A program made the position numbers and the translations under genes. Under the pieces are notes generated by a model that had not been told where the DNA came from, did no database searches, and saw only the letters and a list, made by a program, of their open reading frames with translations. DNA of 64,000 bases from NCBI GenBank assembly GCA_932521025.1, contig OW051473.1, positions 1,550,001-1,614,000 of the forward strand. Direction: 5' to 3'. Origin of the DNA: Oscheius onirici (Eukaryota > Nematoda > Chromadorea > Rhabditida > Rhabditidae). Of the stretch, positions 1 through 10,399 are shown one piece after another; position 1 is the stretch's first letter, and each line of letters begins with the position of its first letter.

Positions 1-515
1 ACTGATCATGAATGCTGTGGCGTTGATGGAAATAGCTCCGATGAAGGCAAGAACAGCTATCCAAAAGACGGTTTGCCGCGAAGTGAAAGCAAAACTCCAT
101 CTTTTGATCATGAACAACCTGAAACAGTTATTTATTTTCTACCGAGGAATTTTACCTATCGAAGGCGATTACTAAATCCAAAAAACAGCCAGCATACCAA
201 GTACTCACGTACCAGAAGGAGAATAGTTTCACCCAGAAGCTGTTTATAGTTTGTTCAAAAATAAACGACTTAACATTCGTTAGTTAGGCAAAAATTGAAA
301 AAAAAAACCTCAGCTAGTACTGCCGGTGTCATATATATCAAATGAACCGTTGTCATCGCCAAATCGTTGATGAGATTGCCAGTTGCAAGATAGTAGAACG
401 GAAGATATCTCCAAAGTTTTAAGCGAAAAATTGAAAGCAAAACTAGAAGGATTGCTATAGCTTCAATGAAAATCGTAGCAGCGTAGACACTTCCAGCAAT
501 GGTGTAAAAAAGCAT
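1..515 (-). CDS. Seven-transmembrane chemoreceptor, 5' part (3' end outside window)
   Basis: A serpentine receptor gene that runs off the left edge, so only its N-terminal half is present. The first exon (about 309-515) starts MLFYTIAGSVYAATIFIEA and encodes two hydrophobic helices with a short loop. A second exon (about 156-239) ends in LDLVIAFDR, a DRY-like motif at the end of TM3, directly before a gtaaaa donor. A third exon (1 to about 118) starts LFMIKRWSFAF and enters TM4. The length and motif order fit a nematode chemosensory GPCR; the exact class (sre, srx, srv and others) cannot be fixed from this half. The phase between the first two exons does not match cleanly, so one boundary is wrong or the gene is damaged. 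What is seen is helices and the DR motif; chemosensory function is inferred from the family. Confidence 0.6.
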
Positions 516-1790
516 CTGAAACTGCCACTATTTTAAGCAAATTATTGAAACATTTGAGAAGCTACATTATACTACGAAGACTGCAAGATGCTTCAGTATA
601 ATGCACTTGACTACGTTTAATTTTCCTGGTGATCGAGCAACACGCGTCAATGAACAGTTAGGATTACTGTGGTACATCCACATTTGACATCAAAGTTGGC
701 GTTTCAGAGAAAACGTTTAAAGTATTACTTCCTTTCTGTTTTTCAAGCGGTATGTATTCATGAACAATTTTTGTAGTAGACGTATGTTAGACAATTAATA
801 TGGTTTGTAGCAAACAATTCGTATAATACTGGGAAAGCTATTGGAAGACTGAATTAAGAATACATTCATGGTTCTGAACAAGCTGAAATATCGAAGACGT
901 TTTATGTTGATTCGCACGAGCTGGTTGCTCTAATCATAGCTTGGTTTCTGTATTTTTAAAGGATTTTTTGACAACATCGGAGAAGGAAAAAACCTCGGAG
1001 AAGGAGACAGTTCCGCTGCTTTCCGGTTGACGAAATACGGCATCTCCAATATTTTTAGCATAATAGGGTGTCAAACAGGGTTGACCGGCATCTGTTAACT
1101 GTATGACATTTTAAAATAACGAAAAAAGTAGACTCTTCAAAGTTCTTAAGCTATATACCTGATGAAGTGCAACATTAGGTTGTGAGAGTTTGATGTGTAC
1201 ATCCAATGAATTCATTCAACTATCCGTATTTTTAAAGTTTAGCCGGTCCGTCTATATGTGGCCTCGACACGGGCAAAGTGAAAAACGGTAGCGCGGAATC
1301 GAACCCGCGATGCTCGTGTGACCGTCTTTTTTTCAAAAACTGAAACAGGGTTGTACAGCGACTAAATAGACCTAATCGTTTCCTCTTCTTTGTCTCCCAC
1401 TAAAATAAGCATTCTTCGAGCTTTTTGTTTACATTTCCAGCATCTTTCTTCGTCAAATGAAATTGACCTCCGTGACAAAAATGTGAGGGAAATGTTCTTT
1501 CGTTTTCATTGATCCTGAAAAAACAACGTTTGATGTGTAACACAAAACAAAAGCACCCGATTAGTAGAAACGCAGGAAAATGAAGGCTTCCATTACAGAC
1601 TTGGATGCATGTTTAATTAGAGTTATCGAACGAAGTCGGTGTCCGATCGGTACTATTTCTGTGATAACAATACAGTCTAGACAGTCACTGATCCAGTGGT
1701 CTGAACAATTGTTCCACTGTATTCTCGAAGCACTTCCACGTATCTCCCATTGCCAATAAAATCCCTTTCCCATCGTCTATTCATCCGGTC
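516..1790. other. Intergenic, no gene recognised
   Basis: No convincing coding exon was found. The only recognisable item is the tRNA-like repeat fragment at 1261-1325, listed separately. The rest is AT-rich unique sequence. Confidence 0.5.
1261..1325 (-). repeat. tRNA-like repeat fragment (B-box family)
   Basis: Read on the minus strand, this contains GCGGGTTCGATTCCGCGC, which has the form of a tRNA T-arm and Pol III B box. The block beginning gcctcgacacgggcaaagtg recurs at about 41421 and 35871, and its other half resembles 2190-2280. It lacks a complete tRNA fold, so it is read as part of a tRNA-derived SINE-like family rather than a tRNA gene. Confidence 0.5.
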
Positions 1791-1791
1791 A

Positions 1792-2066
1792 ACATGCGTT
1801 TTTTCCTCGTGGTCAGTCCCAAATCGTCTCCTCTCTAACCATTTTTAGATTCTTATCCTCGCTGCCCTTGCCGCTTCTCAAGAGTGCTACGACCACGGAG
1901 ACTGCGTTTTTTTTCCAACTCTGCATTGAAGGAATTTGTTCAAATTGGCTTTCATATCCCGGCCATTTCTTCCAGGGGACTCGCAGATTCGAAGTGCCTG
2001 AAAATGAATCCGCAATCGCCACAGCGCTGTATGGCTCAGTGTGATGCGAAGGTTCCCGATTCTTAA
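1792..2066 (+). pseudogene. Putative small secreted Cys-containing peptide, frameshifted
   Basis: A first short exon MRFFLV is followed by a gtcagt donor and a tttttag acceptor leading into ILILAALAASQECYDHGDC, a good signal peptide followed by a Cys-bearing stretch. Directly after this the reading frame meets a run of eight T bases and stops within seven codons. A one-base shift in that run opens 58 codons ending CMAQCDAKVPDS at 2066; the other shift opens a frame with CIEGICSNW. This is either a pseudogene broken in a homopolymer, a sequencing error in the T run, or a gene with an intron I could not place. No family is recognised. Confidence 0.35.
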
Positions 2067-2189
2067 CTTTATCATGGTCCAACAAATCTGTTCTTGGGAA
2101 TATCTTGACTGACTGACTTCACTATATCCCTCTCTTGATGTCCAGCATAATATTTATGGCCTTGTTGTAGTGATAAAGGACGCGTAACT

Positions 2190-2285
2190 TTATGCCTGCG
2201 GGCATAAAGTACGCAAATGTGTTTTGGGAAAGTTTGCGGAGGACGCTCGACGCTGGCTGCTGTGCAGGCCCTTTTCCCAAGAACT
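2190..2285 (+). repeat. Repeat fragment shared with 41.5 kb
   Basis: The stretch with gggaaagtttgcggaggacgctcgacgctggctgc aligns over about 60 bases with 41508-41560 (gggaaggttcgccggtgat...cttggctgcagt). At 41.4 kb that segment directly follows the tRNA-like block also seen at 1261, so this looks like the second half of the same element. Confidence 0.4.
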
Positions 2286-2451
2286 TGGCCTTTTGCTCTC
2301 CTTGTGAACGTTAAACAAGAGCAAGTAAAAAATTTGCTTAATTCGGAATAAATGACAATATCTTTGCGAGAATTAGTTTTTTGTGTCTGAATACCGGAGA
2401 AGCAGGGTTACGAGATCGTGGCGAACATTCTCTAAACTGAGATAAATTGAC

Positions 2452-3146
2452 TCATTTCTTTTCGCGTTTCTTCTCATTATCTTGCTTTTCGCGTTTGATA
2501 TGTTCACCGTCTTCTTTGGCTTCCCAATAACGCTTAGGCTTTGTGATTTTCCTTTTCTGAAAATATTAATGTGGAAAGTATTAAGGAATAACTACCCTGC
2601 TGCTCAGCGGAGACGAAGTGATTGCGCCGGATGTGCTCGGGGTGCCTTGAGAGACTAAAACGATAATTTAAAAAGGTCGTGCTCAAAGCAACCTGGCCGT
2701 TGGGTTGATATAAGAAGAGGAGTTGAAGAAGAAGTCGTTTTCTTTGATGGCTGCAGAATGGTCAGCGTTTTTGACTCAGAGCGTTTAGACTTCAGCAGTT
2801 CTTCTCGCAGATCGTTGTTCTCCTTTTCCAGGTTATCCAATCTGGATTCAAGTGCGGCTGTGCTTGTCTTGATCATCTCCTTCATCTTTTCCTGAACTTC
2901 TCGACGAAATCCTCTGCGGAAATCCTCCATCATCATGTTCTGAAGGCTCTGCTCCTCGCACAAATTGTCGTGCTTCTCTTCTATGCCTCCGACACACATT
3001 TTGAGCAGGATTATTTCGTGCAACTAAAAGAAAAACAATCACAGTAAAAAGAAAAAAATCACAAAATGCATGCGATCTTCTTGACTAACGGAATTTTTCT
3101 CATCCTTGATGGCAGGACTAGTGGCATTGGACGTAGTTGGCTTCAT
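2452..3146 (-). CDS. Coiled-coil protein, about 192 aa
   Basis: Four exons join in frame: 3063-3146, 2693-3023, 2596-2654 and 2452-2556, giving about 192 residues. The start MKPTTSNATSPAIKDEKN lies just behind a tttcag acceptor, which would suit trans-splicing of a leader. Residues of about 45-120 are dense in charged heptads (EFQ/KMKEMIK...LESRLDNLEKENNDLREELLK), a clear coiled coil. A Ser/Thr-rich linker follows and the C-terminus is strongly basic, ending EKKREKK. There is no signal peptide or membrane segment, so a cytosolic or nuclear oligomeric protein is likely. The family is not recognised; the intron junctions are supported by frame continuity but not by homology. Confidence 0.6.
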
Positions 3147-3721
3147 ATCTAATAGTGCCTGAAAATCTTCGAAATTGCAAAGAAAATTGGTAGCAAGAGA
3201 ATTCGAGTGCAATTTTTAAAAAGAATATAAGAGAGTGATTTTTCTAGTCCAGCAGCAGTGTAGACGAGAAAATAGAAACAACTTTTTCTTAAAAAGCCTT
3301 CCAGAAGAAAATAAGCGGTGGAAATCTGTACCTATAGATAGAAGGGATAACGAAAGATGAATATATTAAACAATCAGGAATTTTGATGTTAAGGAATAAA
3401 TTTTAACAGCCGCTATACGGAAAAGAGGATTTTGAGCGCGGCATCCTGAAGAGCTGGGTCAGCGCGAACGCAATATTGCGTACTCTTTATACGGTTGGAA
3501 AGGACTTTATTTCAAAAGTTCATTAATTCATCAAAGACCTATCAGAAAGTTTGCGAGCTGTTACAGGACACTTCTACCAACCTCAAAAAGGCTGTTTTTT
3601 GTGTTTTTGTGAATTAGAAATTTTGTCCGGTTAGAAAATATATTTTGAGGTTTGAATACTACTCTCAGACATTTTGACCAACATTACTGAATTTCAAACA
3701 CTTTATTACGGGTTAACCAGG

Positions 3722-3949
3722 TTAACGAACGTTTTCCTTGTAGAAGAAAAGGGACAGGAAAATATAACCTAGGTAAGCAGTATATAAGGGCAACACTCCT
3801 CCCCCAACAACAATAACAATAATGTCATACAGCAGAGCCTTCCAATCCACCACAGGATGAGGAGCCTTCAGTCTGGCAGATGTCTTCTGCGTCTTCTTCT
3901 TTTTGGCATCGAAGCAGATCAGACGAAACGTATCTTCTGTCGTTAACAT
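3722..3949 (-). CDS. Small basic protein with C-terminal membrane segment
   Basis: A 75-codon uninterrupted frame starting MLTTEDTFRLICFDAKKKK. The N-terminal third is Lys-rich and ends at a short PHPVVDWKAL stretch; it is followed by two adjacent hydrophobic segments (YDIIVIVVGGGVLPLYTAYLGY and IFLSLFF) and a short charged tail. The layout suggests a small tail-anchored or single/double-pass membrane protein. No relative was recognised and no intron evidence exists, so it could be the last exon of a larger gene or a chance frame. Confidence 0.35.
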   Translation of the reverse strand: MLTTEDTFRLICFDAKKKKTQKTSARLKAPHPVVDWKALLYDIIVIVVGGGVLPLYTAYLGYIFLSLFFYKENVR

Positions 3950-4820
3950 TACGTTTCAGAAGACAATCAATTGGAGTGAAAAGCAAAACTTGAAAATGGG
4001 GAATTGTGAAGACCGAGCGAAGAGTTTAGACAGTCAGCAATAATAGGCTTCTTTTTGCTGCTTATAGGTTGTTCAAAACGAAGAGGTGACCACATCTTGT
4101 TCTTTCTCATGGAACCCTATTTCTTCAATTTTCTACTAGTTCTGTTCTTTGTTTAGGGTCCAACAACGAGTCCGCTCTATCACAAAACACCCTCTTCATT
4201 TCGAGGAAATCTCAAACAATATTGACTTTTCGTTGTCTTTTCTGGAAGAGGCGGGACGCTGAGATTTCACTTGTTACGCAGCTGTATGTTTTTCTCCACA
4301 TAACGCCATGTCAATCTCGACTCAACAGCACGCAGTCCATAACACTTTGTAATTGGTACCATGCTTTGGAAAGAGAGCTCGGAACAGAACGTCCCTTCCT
4401 GTTGCGTTTTTCAAAATTTCGAGATAAAGCTGGAGGAAGCAAATATATTCAAAACGAGCACCATCGGTCTAGTACACAAACAGATGGAATACAGATAGAT
4501 TCATGTGCTTAGAGATCAATATCACAGAGGTAGAGGTGAATCGAGACGGCTTAATGGTGTCGACTTGACTCTCAGCTGCACGTCGGCACCCTCTTATGAA
4601 GTTATTATGACTCAGCGGGATTTCCTCATACTTACGATCGAGACGGTAGAAACGAGACGGCATGAACAGGGAAGGGAATGATCAATCTACCTGATACCCT
4701 TCTCAAATTCCTTCCAATCTTAAGATCACCCAATTCGTCCGGTTGTTTGCTTTGATTTCAAAATTTCACTATTTCCAGTTAATTGCTAGCCGATACAGTC
4801 AAGCCCGAAAGAGAAAACCA

Positions 4821-6721
4821 ATGAGATATTCCGTTTTGCAGACGTCGCGTCGTCAGCTGATCCATCTTTTGCTTTACCCGTGTGGCGCAATGTCGCATAT
4901 CAAAGTTCGAGCTACTTATGTAGATTCGCCAACGAAGGTTCAGGCAGTTGTCAGCATGGTCGCGAGCAAGAACACGCTGTGAGTTTATGCTTTATTTTCT
5001 TCATTTCCTTTTCTTGCAGAGCCAAACTCAATGAGAAAGAAACGCCATGGAATTCGATCTGGACGACGACAGCAATGTTGGTTCTTGTAGGCCTTCAATT
5101 CAGCGTGTATCTCACGTCAACTTGGCAATATCTTAAAACAATTCATCCGAATCCATCCATGGATCTCTTTGGAATGATCATGGCTTCAGTCTCACTAGCG
5201 TGTGCTCTAGCCAATGCCGCTTTTGGATATTGGAATCAGAAGACAATGTCTACAAAGAACCCATTAACCTTGGGGTTTACACTAGCAGCAATTGGCAATC
5301 TATGGTATGCTCAGCTTCCAATTCTACCGTCTAGCTCACTAAGTCTGATGGTACTCTTTTCCAGATTTCTTACTGGATTTGGGGCTGGTTAGTTTTTTTT
5401 CTATAAGAGAGGGTATAATGTTGTTTCGTCTCTTTTAAAACCATTTCAGGAACAATGGGCGTTTTACGTGGCTTCATGGCTACAGCCAGTACAAGAAAAG
5501 ACCGCGTCAAAGCAGTTTCTTTGGGGACAGCGGGACTTACAGCAGGACTGTCACTGGGTCCAGTTCTTCAAATCTGCTTTCTCCCTCTTGGAACAGATGG
5601 TTTCTTCGTTGGACCATTCTTGATCAATACTTACACAGGAGCTGCTTACTTCATGTAAGGTCGTTTCATCAGTCTTCCGCAACAGGTTTCAGGTGCTTCA
5701 CATCCTGTTTGGCGGTTCTCGTGGCAAACTTTGTTCTAATCGAAGACTACGCTGGAATCATATCGGACAAGGAGAAGAAGGATGATCCCTTCACTGTGAT
5801 TCCACAGTTTGATCGAGTAGCTGTAGCTTTGATATTCTTCTACTGGTGGGCATTTTCGGGAGTGGCGAGCACTGAAGGCATCGCGTCTACTATTGCAATG
5901 GCCATGTACAACTGGAAGAGTGAAGAAGCGGTTCTGTATAGTGGAGTTGTTCAAACGCTCAGATGCGTCTGTTCGACGCTAATGTACATTTTGTTGGGAG
6001 CGACAAGAGTCGGCACTTGGTGAGTCTTCTCTTTAGCAAACACCATTTTTTATTTACGTTTTTATCTTGAACACATAGGGATCGACGCTATCATCTAACC
6101 ATTGGTCTTCTCGGATTTCTGTTCTTCCATGCTATCCATCTACCATGGCCCTTTTACAATGGTCCTCTTGACCGAACACCTCTCGAAAATGGAACTATTC
6201 ACAACAATGCCGGAGGTTGTTCTTGGGACTACGACTGGTGCGATTACACGCCTAGGTAATATAAATCCGATTAGTAAGATGTCACAGTCTAGAGTCCCTA
6301 AAATGTTGTACCTTTCTTTCGCCTCTGTCGTATTAGGCTTTGCATTTCCCCTGATCGCTGCTCCCTGCAACACAATTCTTTCGGAGGTGCTAGGCCCTCG
6401 AAAACAGGTAAAACGCTAAAATTAACATTAAATGCTTTTGCAGGGTATGCTCCAAGGAATGTTCGCCCTCACGGGAAGCATGTGCCAATTTGTCGTGCCA
6501 ATCGCCTCAGCGTAATATCAAGAATAAATAGTCTAATTCTATAATTTAGATACCTGTTCAAAACAACCGGCTATGCTTTCATAATGACATATCACGTGGT
6601 GATCCTCTGTATATCACTTGTTCTTCTGCTCTTCCTCCGGAAGAGACTCGTCCCTCTTTGTATGCTACCGAAGATCGGAAGCTCCACAAAATATAAACTA
6701 GGCACTTTGTATAGGCTCTAA
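4821..6721 (+). CDS. CLN7/MFSD8-like major facilitator transporter, copy 1
   Basis: Eight exons: about 4821-4978, 5020-5387, 5450-5654, 5693-6019, 6079-6255, 6293-6407, 6444-6511 and 6550-6721. All junctions are GT-AG and stay in frame. Motifs include SRFLTGFGAG at the end of the first helical bundle, then RKDRVKAVSLGTAGL and LGPVLQICF, and NTYTGAAYFM, in the order found in MFSD8/CLN7, a lysosomal major facilitator linked in mammals to chloride transport and neuronal ceroid lipofuscinosis. The loop CSWDYDWCDYTPR before the last helices is conserved with copy 2, as is the tail TKYKLGTLYR. The start is uncertain: ATG at 4821 and ATG at 4890 (MSHIKVRATYVD) are in frame, and the second looks more natural. 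AATAAA overlaps the stop. About 730 bases separate it from copy 2, same strand. Confidence 0.85.
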
Positions 6722-7336
6722 ATAAATATGTAACTACTATGCCATTTTTTATAAAATTCGTGTTGTCAACAGAGAACAAAAGTTAAGTGTATGCTATGCG
6801 GACTAACCTGGGCTTTGCATAACACTGATACCAGGTTGAAAAGGCGATTACAGCTAAGAAAAACTTTTAATCGCAACACGGAAATTTTTAAAAACGTCTG
6901 CGTCATTATGATGTAAAAATATCTCATAGTTGTAACACTCTGGCTTTGTCAACCCCGTTTCTCATCAGAACTTTGCAAGAGCTGATTCGATAACTGTTCC
7001 GCGAATCCACTAGCTTGAGCAAATTTAATACAAAGTGTGTTTATCACTCAAGAAATCTCTACTGTTCGGATTTGGCCTGAATCATCTTAAAAACGGTATA
7101 CATACAGTAACTTGATACCTTTCTTCACTAAGCGTGAAAACGTCTCTGTTGGTCCGTCATGGTGAAGTAAAGCGAAAAAATAGTATCATATCCCAGAATC
7201 TGTAAGCTGCATCAAGTTGTCAGCTGATTTTTTGATAAATTGTAGGACTCCGCAAAAACGTTCGTGAGTGAAAAGGCTTTGCGTGCATAATGCAAGTATC
7301 GTGTCAAGTGGTTCGGCCAGTACAGACCAGACCAGC

Positions 7337-9052
7337 ATGGACAAGCCGAACAGCAGTGTGTAAGTTGGCTCTTCAAGTTTCATCTATTTAGTTTCTTAAC
7401 TCTGAGTATTCTTTGTGAAGAAATTGTCTCTATTGTATTCCATTTCAGTGCTAAACTGTTGGAGAAACAAACACCATGGCTTTCGATATGGACCACAAGT
7501 GGAATGATGATGTTCGTTGGAGTTCAAATGTCCATTTATTTTACGTCAACGTGGCAATATATTAAAAGTGTACATCCTAATGCTACAATGGACTTGTTCG
7601 GTTTGGTTTTTGCATCCACATCTATAGGAGCTGCCTTTGCAAATCCCATGTTCGGGTACTGGAATCAAAAAACCATGTCGACAAAAATACCGTTGTCAAT
7701 AGGATTTCTGCTCTCTGCCATTGGGAATCTTCTCTATGCCGTTTTGCCACTTTTGCCAGTTTCAGCTTTATCAGCAGCACTGATTGCGTCAAGGTTTTTA
7801 GAAGGATTCGGAGCAGGTACTGCTTCTATTTGTATGATTGTACTCGTTTTAGGAACTTTGGGCATATTGAGGAGCTTTTTGGGAACAGCGAGCACAAGCA
7901 AAGATCGTGTAAGGGCCGTCTCGCTAGGAACATCAGGCCTAACCACAGGATATGCTCTTGGTCCTGTTCTTCAAGTATGATAATGAGAAGCACTCCAACG
8001 CTTTACAGATCTGCTTCATACCATTTGGATCTGAAGGCATACATTTCGGTCCTTTCGTACTGAACACTTACACCACAGCTGCATACTTTATGTTTTTTGT
8101 CAGCTGCTTAGGAATCGTTCTGACTAACCTACTTCTGGTGGAAGATTACGCAGGGATTATAACAGACGAGGAAAAGAAGGAGGATCCCTTTACAGTGATT
8201 CCGCGTTTTGACCGCCTTCCAGTAATGCTCCTGTTCTTCTATTGGTTCATGTTCTGCGGACTTGCCAGTACTGAAGGAATGGCTTCTCCAATTACTATGG
8301 CCATGTATAATTGGAGCAGCGAAGAAGCTGTTTTGTATAATGGAATCATTCAAACGATCAGTTGCCTTACTTCGACGATGATGTATATTGCGATTGGAAC
8401 TACAAGATTAGGAAAAGTGTAAAAAGATTATATTGTGGTTTCAAAGTGTTCTGTTTAGAAACAGCCGTTACCATGTACTCGGTGGATTCCTGATTTTTCT
8501 ATACTTTTACATAATGCATCTTCCTTGGCCATTCTATGAAGGCCCACTTGATCGTACCAATGGAACCAGTGCTGCAAATGATGGAGGCTGCTCATGGGAG
8601 TATGACTGGTGCGACTACACTCCCAGGTATAACAAAAATACTACTAAACACTAAGAAGACCAGAATTCCGAAATATTTGTATCTCTTCTCAGCCTCCATC
8701 ATAATGGGTATCTGTTTTCCGTTAGTTGCAGCCCCTTGCAACACTATGCTTTCAGAGATTCTTGGACCGCGAAAACAGGTCGGAATTTTTTTTATCGCAT
8801 ACCGAGTTTCAGGGTCTTGCATCAGGGTTGTTTGCTTTTACGGGAAGCGTGTCGCAGTTCATGTTTCCCATCGTTTCTTCGAGGGTCTTTGAAATGAGCG
8901 GCTACGCTTACATCATGGGCTGGAACGGTCTGATGTTAATTTTCTCCTTAATATTGCACATCTTCTTCTGGAAGAGACTCAAATCACTAGAATTGGTTCC
9001 GGACATCGGAAAAGCAACAAAGTACAAATCCGGAACGTTTTACAGAATGTGA
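7337..9052 (+). CDS. CLN7/MFSD8-like major facilitator transporter, copy 2
   Basis: Seven exons: 7337-7359, 7449-7816, 7853-7974, 8009-8418, 8459-8626, 8664-8778 and 8813-9052. The start MDKPNSSVAKLLEKQTPW comes from a tiny first exon joined to the conserved KQTPWLSIWTT. About a dozen hydrophobic segments are present, with FLEGFGAG, SKDRVRAVSLGTSGL, LGPVLQICF, EDYAGIITDEEKKEDPF and GGCSWEYDWCDYTPR. It is clearly a paralogue of the gene at 4.8-6.7 kb: most intron positions match, but copy 2 has no intron where copy 1 has one near 6511. The 36-base intron at 7817-7852 has no stop and keeps frame, so naive translation would retain it. AATAAA follows at 9064. The lysosomal role is inferred from family membership. 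Confidence 0.87.
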
Positions 9053-9327
9053 GGAGTGAACGAATAAAAACATTAAATTTTGTAGGGATGTTTCGTTTTT
9101 CTACATATTTTGCTAGTACTTTTATCTGAGTTTCAGAATTCCAAGGCGGTTTGTTGCAATTGTGTCTTTTCATCGTAAATTGTGCCTTTTCATCTCTACA
9201 ACGTCTAACCAAGCCAATTCGAGCGATTGTATTGTCGCGCTAACAAGACAAAAATTTGTATATCAGTTTAGTTTGCATTTTATTGTACTTCGTTGTGGAT
9301 GAATTTGAATTTCAAAGTGGAAGTTCT

Positions 9328-10399
9328 TCACATGTTGAAGCCAGACGGATGGGCAGGAGGCGACGGCACAGGAAACGGCCACCAGACAGCGTTGTAGGTG
9401 TCTCTCTGGTAGCCCGACCAGCGGAAACGGGCAGTGAGGAGGTCGTGGCGAGCACTGGCCGGAAGAGTCGTCTTCAAAAGTTCGGCGGAGATGTAGGTCA
9501 GGACGCTTTCGGCAAGACCCTTGTAGGTTCGAATCTGCTCAGAATAGACGGCGCGCTCTTCAGCGTCTTCTACAATTCATAATTTGTTACACAGCTTGAA
9601 ACACGGTAGAACTGAACACTGCAAGACCCCCACAGTACATAGAAATCGCTACCTATCAAGAAACCAAAGAAGTTTTGAACTAGAATAATTTGAACTTATG
9701 AACAAAGTATATTTGGTTCTTTTGGTTACATCAAATTAGTTCTACGGGTTAAATAGACAGCGCAATCTTCACATATTCTCTCACTAGTGATAAGACTCAG
9801 CCAAGTATCTCTATTCCCCCACAATTTTTAAATGGAACTAACCAGGGTCGAGCTCCTGAGCCGGAACGATGATGGTAGCCGTCGCAAAAGGACACTCTTG
9901 GTCGTGGTAGACTTGACGGCAGACTGCTGCTCCGGGACGAGGTCCTTCTTGACCGACTTGCTACGCAGCGGGTAACTGAATTTTTTTGAAGAGGAAAACA
10001 AGTAGAACCTACCGGGAGACGACAGAGCCGGACGAGGCGACGGAGGTAGTACGAGACCGCATTCCACGGGCGCTGCAGAGGGCAATTATAACTTTCCAAA
10101 GTTATTCTTTTGCAAGTATAACACAATTAACTAATTGCATGTTGGAACTTTATACAAATGTTTTAAAGTTTTTGAAAAGTTTGTGTAGTTTCTAAATAGT
10201 AACTAATTAATGTTAGCAAATTGTATTGAGGGTAATTATTTCGACAAGATTTGACAAAACCTCGAAACAGCGTGTTTGGATTCCTACAAGTTCAGTTCGA
10301 TTTGTTTGTTTGTCCGGGACCTCAAATGGTCGCAACAAGTCAGAAATTGTCAAGATAAGATAGTAAGGTTTGAACTTGCAGTGAGAACGAGGTAGTCAT
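9328..10399 (-). CDS. Unrecognised protein with conserved-looking C-terminus; N-terminus uncertain
   Basis: The last exon (9328-9569) encodes about 80 residues beginning EDAEERAVYSEQIRTY, with RFRWSGYQRDTYNAVWWPF and a Pro-rich end PSPPAHPSGFNM; codon use is strongly biased, as in an abundant protein. It joins in frame to an exon at 9843-9960 carrying YHDQECPFATATIIVPAQ. Upstream, two frames compete: exon 10013-10072 reads RPWNAVSYYLRRLVRL in the frame that splices cleanly, while the other frame reads MRSRTTSVASSGSVVSR with equally biased codons. A possible first exon MTTSFSLQ sits at 10376-10399, next to the 3' end of the LINE. No signal peptide or membrane segment is seen, and the family is not recognised. 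Confidence 0.5.
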
